From NCBI GenBank assembly GCA_902796535.1, contig CADBPL010000070.1:1-15655 (forward strand): DNA of 15,655 nt, read 5' to 3'. The notes beneath the pieces are model-generated. The model was not told the origin of the DNA, ran no database searches, and saw nothing but the letters and a program-made list of their open reading frames with translations. This DNA is from Oscillospiraceae bacterium (GTDB lineage: Bacteria > Bacillota > Clostridia > Oscillospirales > Acutalibacteraceae). Of this stretch, positions 13,910 through 15,655 are shown in pieces (position 1 is the stretch's first letter; every line of letters begins with the position of its first letter). Made by a program: the position numbers and the translations under genes.

Positions 13910-14665
13910 ATGACTACCGTTCAGGATATCACTCTATATTTGGATTCAATCGCTCCGTTTGACACGCAGGAGACGTGGGACAACAGCGGCTTTTTGGTCG
14001 GCTCCGCCGCGCAGGAGGTCACCGTGGCCGCGCTGACGCTGGATATTACGCCCGAGACGGTTCAAATGGCCAAGGCTGCGGGCGCGCAGCTGCTCATCAG
14101 CCATCACCCCGTCATTTTCCGTCCGATCAAAGCTGTGAAAGCGAACGATCCGGTCTATGCGCTGATCGCCGCCGGGCTCAGCGCCGTTTGCGCCCACACC
14201 AATCTGGATGCGGCGCAGGGCGGCGTGAACGACCGTCTGGCGCTGCGCATGGGGCTGACCGATATCGAACCGCTGCCGGTTCCCTCAAGCGCAGCGCTGC
14301 TGCGAAAAGGCACGCTGCCGCGCGAAATGACCGCGCTTGAATTTGCCGCGCTGGTCGGCGAAAAACTCAGTACGCGGCCGGCGGTTGCTGCCGGCGGCAG
14401 GCTCATTCGGACCGTGGCTGTTTGCGGCGGCGCAGGCGGCGAATTTGTGGGCGAGGTTGCAGGCCTGGCTGACGCCTACCTCACCGGCGAGGTGAAGCAC
14501 CACGAGTTTTTGCTGGCGCGTCAGCTTGGGCTGACGGTGGCGGCAGCAGGGCATTTTGAAACCGAAACTCCCGTGCTCATGCCGTTGGCGCGGCAGATGA
14601 GCGATCAGTTTTCCGGCGTTCGCTTCCTTGTGCTCGAACAGTCGAATCCGGTGTTTTATTTATAA
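13910..14665 (+). CDS. Nif3-like dinuclear metal centre protein
   Basis: 251 residues from ATG 13910. A longer open frame from 13850 overlaps rhaA and lacks conserved residues at its front. The family N-terminus TVQDITLYLDSIAPFDTQE is followed by WDNSGFLVG at 23-31. The metal-site motifs are ISHHP (63-67), CAHTNLD (94-100) and GHFETE (214-219), expected to bind two metal ions at the centre of a hexameric toroid. The length shows that the PII-like middle insertion of larger members such as B. subtilis YqfO is absent. It is annotated in databases as Nif3-like, DUF34 or 'GTP cyclohydrolase I type 2'; the true biochemical role is unresolved. The start lies 5 bases after the rhaA stop with only a weak GAGAG-type ribosome binding site, so it may be translated with rhaA. 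Confidence 0.92.
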   Translation: MTTVQDITLYLDSIAPFDTQETWDNSGFLVGSAAQEVTVAALTLDITPETVQMAKAAGAQLLISHHPVIFRPIKAVKANDPVYALIAAGLSAVCAHTNLDAAQGGVNDRLALRMGLTDIEPLPVPSSAALLRKGTLPREMTALEFAALVGEKLSTRPAVAAGGRLIRTVAVCGGAGGEFVGEVAGLADAYLTGEVKHHEFLLARQLGLTVAAAGHFETETPVLMPLARQMSDQFSGVRFLVLEQSNPVFYL

Positions 14666-14694
14666 GGCAAATTGGGTCGCCTGAGGGTTTGCCT
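14665..14694 (+). other. Hairpin between the Nif3-like gene and serS
   Basis: AGGCAAA (14665-14671) pairs with TTTGCCT (14688-14694); the first base is the last base of the Nif3-like stop codon. No T-run follows, so termination is doubtful. The remaining 53 bases before serS contain no T-box signature. Confidence 0.35.
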
Positions 14695-14747
14695 CATTCG
14701 ATCCTGCTTCAAGTTCAGATCATCATGTGAAAGGATACAGAAAAACC

Positions 14748-15655
14748 ATGCTTGATATTAAAGTCATTCGTGAAAACCCCGAACGGGTCAAGGCCGCTAT
14801 GAAGACCCGCAACAAGGATATGGACGCTCTGGTGGACGCGGTGCTGGCCATTGACGCCGAGCGCCGCGAGATTTCCTCCAAAACCGACGCGCTCAAGGCC
14901 GAGCAGAACGCTGCCAGCCGTGAGATCCCGCGCATCAAAAAAGAGGGCGGCGACATTTCCGCCATCATGGCGCGCATGAACGAGATCAAAGAGATCATCA
15001 AGGGCAACGACGCGCAGATCGCCGCGCTGGAAGAAAAACAGCAGAAGATCATGTATGAGTTCCCGAACATCCCCAACGGCGACATCCCGGTGGGGAAGGA
15101 TGACAGCGACAATGTGGAAATCCGCCGCTGGAGCGAGCCGACCCGGTTCGATTTTGAACCGAAGGCGCATTGGGACATCGGCGCGGCATTGGGCATTCTC
15201 GACCCGGAAACCGCCGCCAAGGTCACCGGCACGCGTTTCCATTTTTATAAGGGGCAGGGCGCGCGGCTGGAACGGGCGATCATCAACTTTTTCCTCAACA
15301 CGCACACCGCCAACGGTTACACCGAGGTGTTCCCGCCCTTCATGGTCAACCGCGCATCCATGACCGGCACCGGTCAGCTTCCCAAGTTTGAGGAGGATGC
15401 GTTCCGGCTGGAGCGTGAGGATTATTTCCTCATTCCCACGGCGGAGGTGCCCGTGACCAATATGCACCGGAATGATATTCTCGACGGCGCCAAGCTGCCG
15501 ATCAAATACTGCGCCTATTCCGCCTGCTTCCGCGCCGAAGCGGGCAGCGCCGGGCGCGACACCCGCGGCCTGATCCGTCAGCACCAGTTCAACAAGGTGG
15601 AGCTGGTCAAATTCGTCGACCCCGAAACCTCTTATGATGAGCTTGAAAAGCTGAC
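14748..15655 (+). CDS. serS: Seryl-tRNA synthetase (3' end cut by window)
   Basis: Charges tRNA-Ser (and tRNA-Sec if present) with serine. ATG 14748 has AAAGGA about 13 bases upstream and gives the standard N-terminus MLDIKVIRENPERV. The first 302 of roughly 420-430 residues are present and the frame is open to the window edge. Residues about 25-105 form the antiparallel coiled-coil arm that reads the tRNA-Ser long variable arm. The class II catalytic core starts near 130, with FPPFMVNRASMTGTGQLPKF (195-214), the serine-binding TAE in IPTAEVPVTN (229-238) and motif 2, FRAEAGSAGRDTRGLIRQHQ (261-280). Motif 3 lies beyond the end. The gene follows a Nif3-like gene after 82 bases. No T-box leader is visible, so amino-acid control by that route is unlikely here. 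Confidence 0.96.
   Translation, partial: MLDIKVIRENPERVKAAMKTRNKDMDALVDAVLAIDAERREISSKTDALKAEQNAASREIPRIKKEGGDISAIMARMNEIKEIIKGNDAQIAALEEKQQKIMYEFPNIPNGDIPVGKDDSDNVEIRRWSEPTRFDFEPKAHWDIGAALGILDPETAAKVTGTRFHFYKGQGARLERAIINFFLNTHTANGYTEVFPPFMVNRASMTGTGQLPKFEEDAFRLEREDYFLIPTAEVPVTNMHRNDILDGAKLPIKYCAYSACFRAEAGSAGRDTRGLIRQHQFNKVELVKFVDPETSYDELEKL

Noticed and set aside
14666..14747. T-box leader for serS
   Set aside because: The gap is 82 bases, too short for a standard T-box, and the conserved T-box bulge sequence is absent.

Overview
The window looks like chromosomal DNA from a Gram-positive anaerobe of the Clostridia, most likely an Oscillospiraceae/Ruminococcaceae-type gut or environmental lineage. 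This rests on the adjacent murA, YycJ-type hydrolase and rlmH genes, an O-acetylhomoserine sulfhydrylase of the clostridial type, strong AGGAGG-type ribosome binding sites, sigma-A style promoters, a lipoprotein with a Gly/Ser linker, and GC-rich codon use. The genus assignment is inference; no marker gene was searched.

Layout. (1) Positions 1-1231 hold the C-terminal three quarters of an AMP-forming acyl-CoA synthetase and its terminator. (2) Positions about 1232-3590 form a more A/T-rich accessory patch: a collapsed GNAT acetyltransferase remnant, a 620-residue pRiA4b-ORF3-like/SEC-C protein, and an orphan coding fragment. (3) Positions 3598-6312 are a minus-strand operon murA > YycJ-type metallo-hydrolase > rlmH, with a promoter at one end and a terminator at the other. 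(4) From a divergent promoter region at about 6300-6450, plus-strand genes follow: metY, alr (with an unusual structured leader), and a CNNM/CorC-type membrane protein. (5) A consensus promoter drives a repeat-bearing lipoprotein gene that overlaps, by ATGA, a short-chain reductase resembling the EF-P 5-aminopentanone reductase YmfI. (6) A second consensus promoter precedes rhaA (L-rhamnose isomerase), which is followed closely by a Nif3-family gene and the start of serS, which runs off the window.

How the genes work together. Most are housekeeping. murA and alr serve peptidoglycan precursor synthesis, rlmH matures the ribosome, metY assimilates sulfur into homocysteine, serS charges tRNA-Ser, and the short-chain reductase may help modify EF-P. 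The rhaA gene stands without other rhamnose genes in view.

No clearly new multi-gene system is visible. The points most worth checking are the alr leader, where the only good Shine-Dalgarno is separated from the start by a 55-nt hairpin that can be replaced by a second hairpin looping out an ATG; the three-part pRiA4b/SEC-C protein with gene debris on both sides; and the lipoprotein/reductase overlap.
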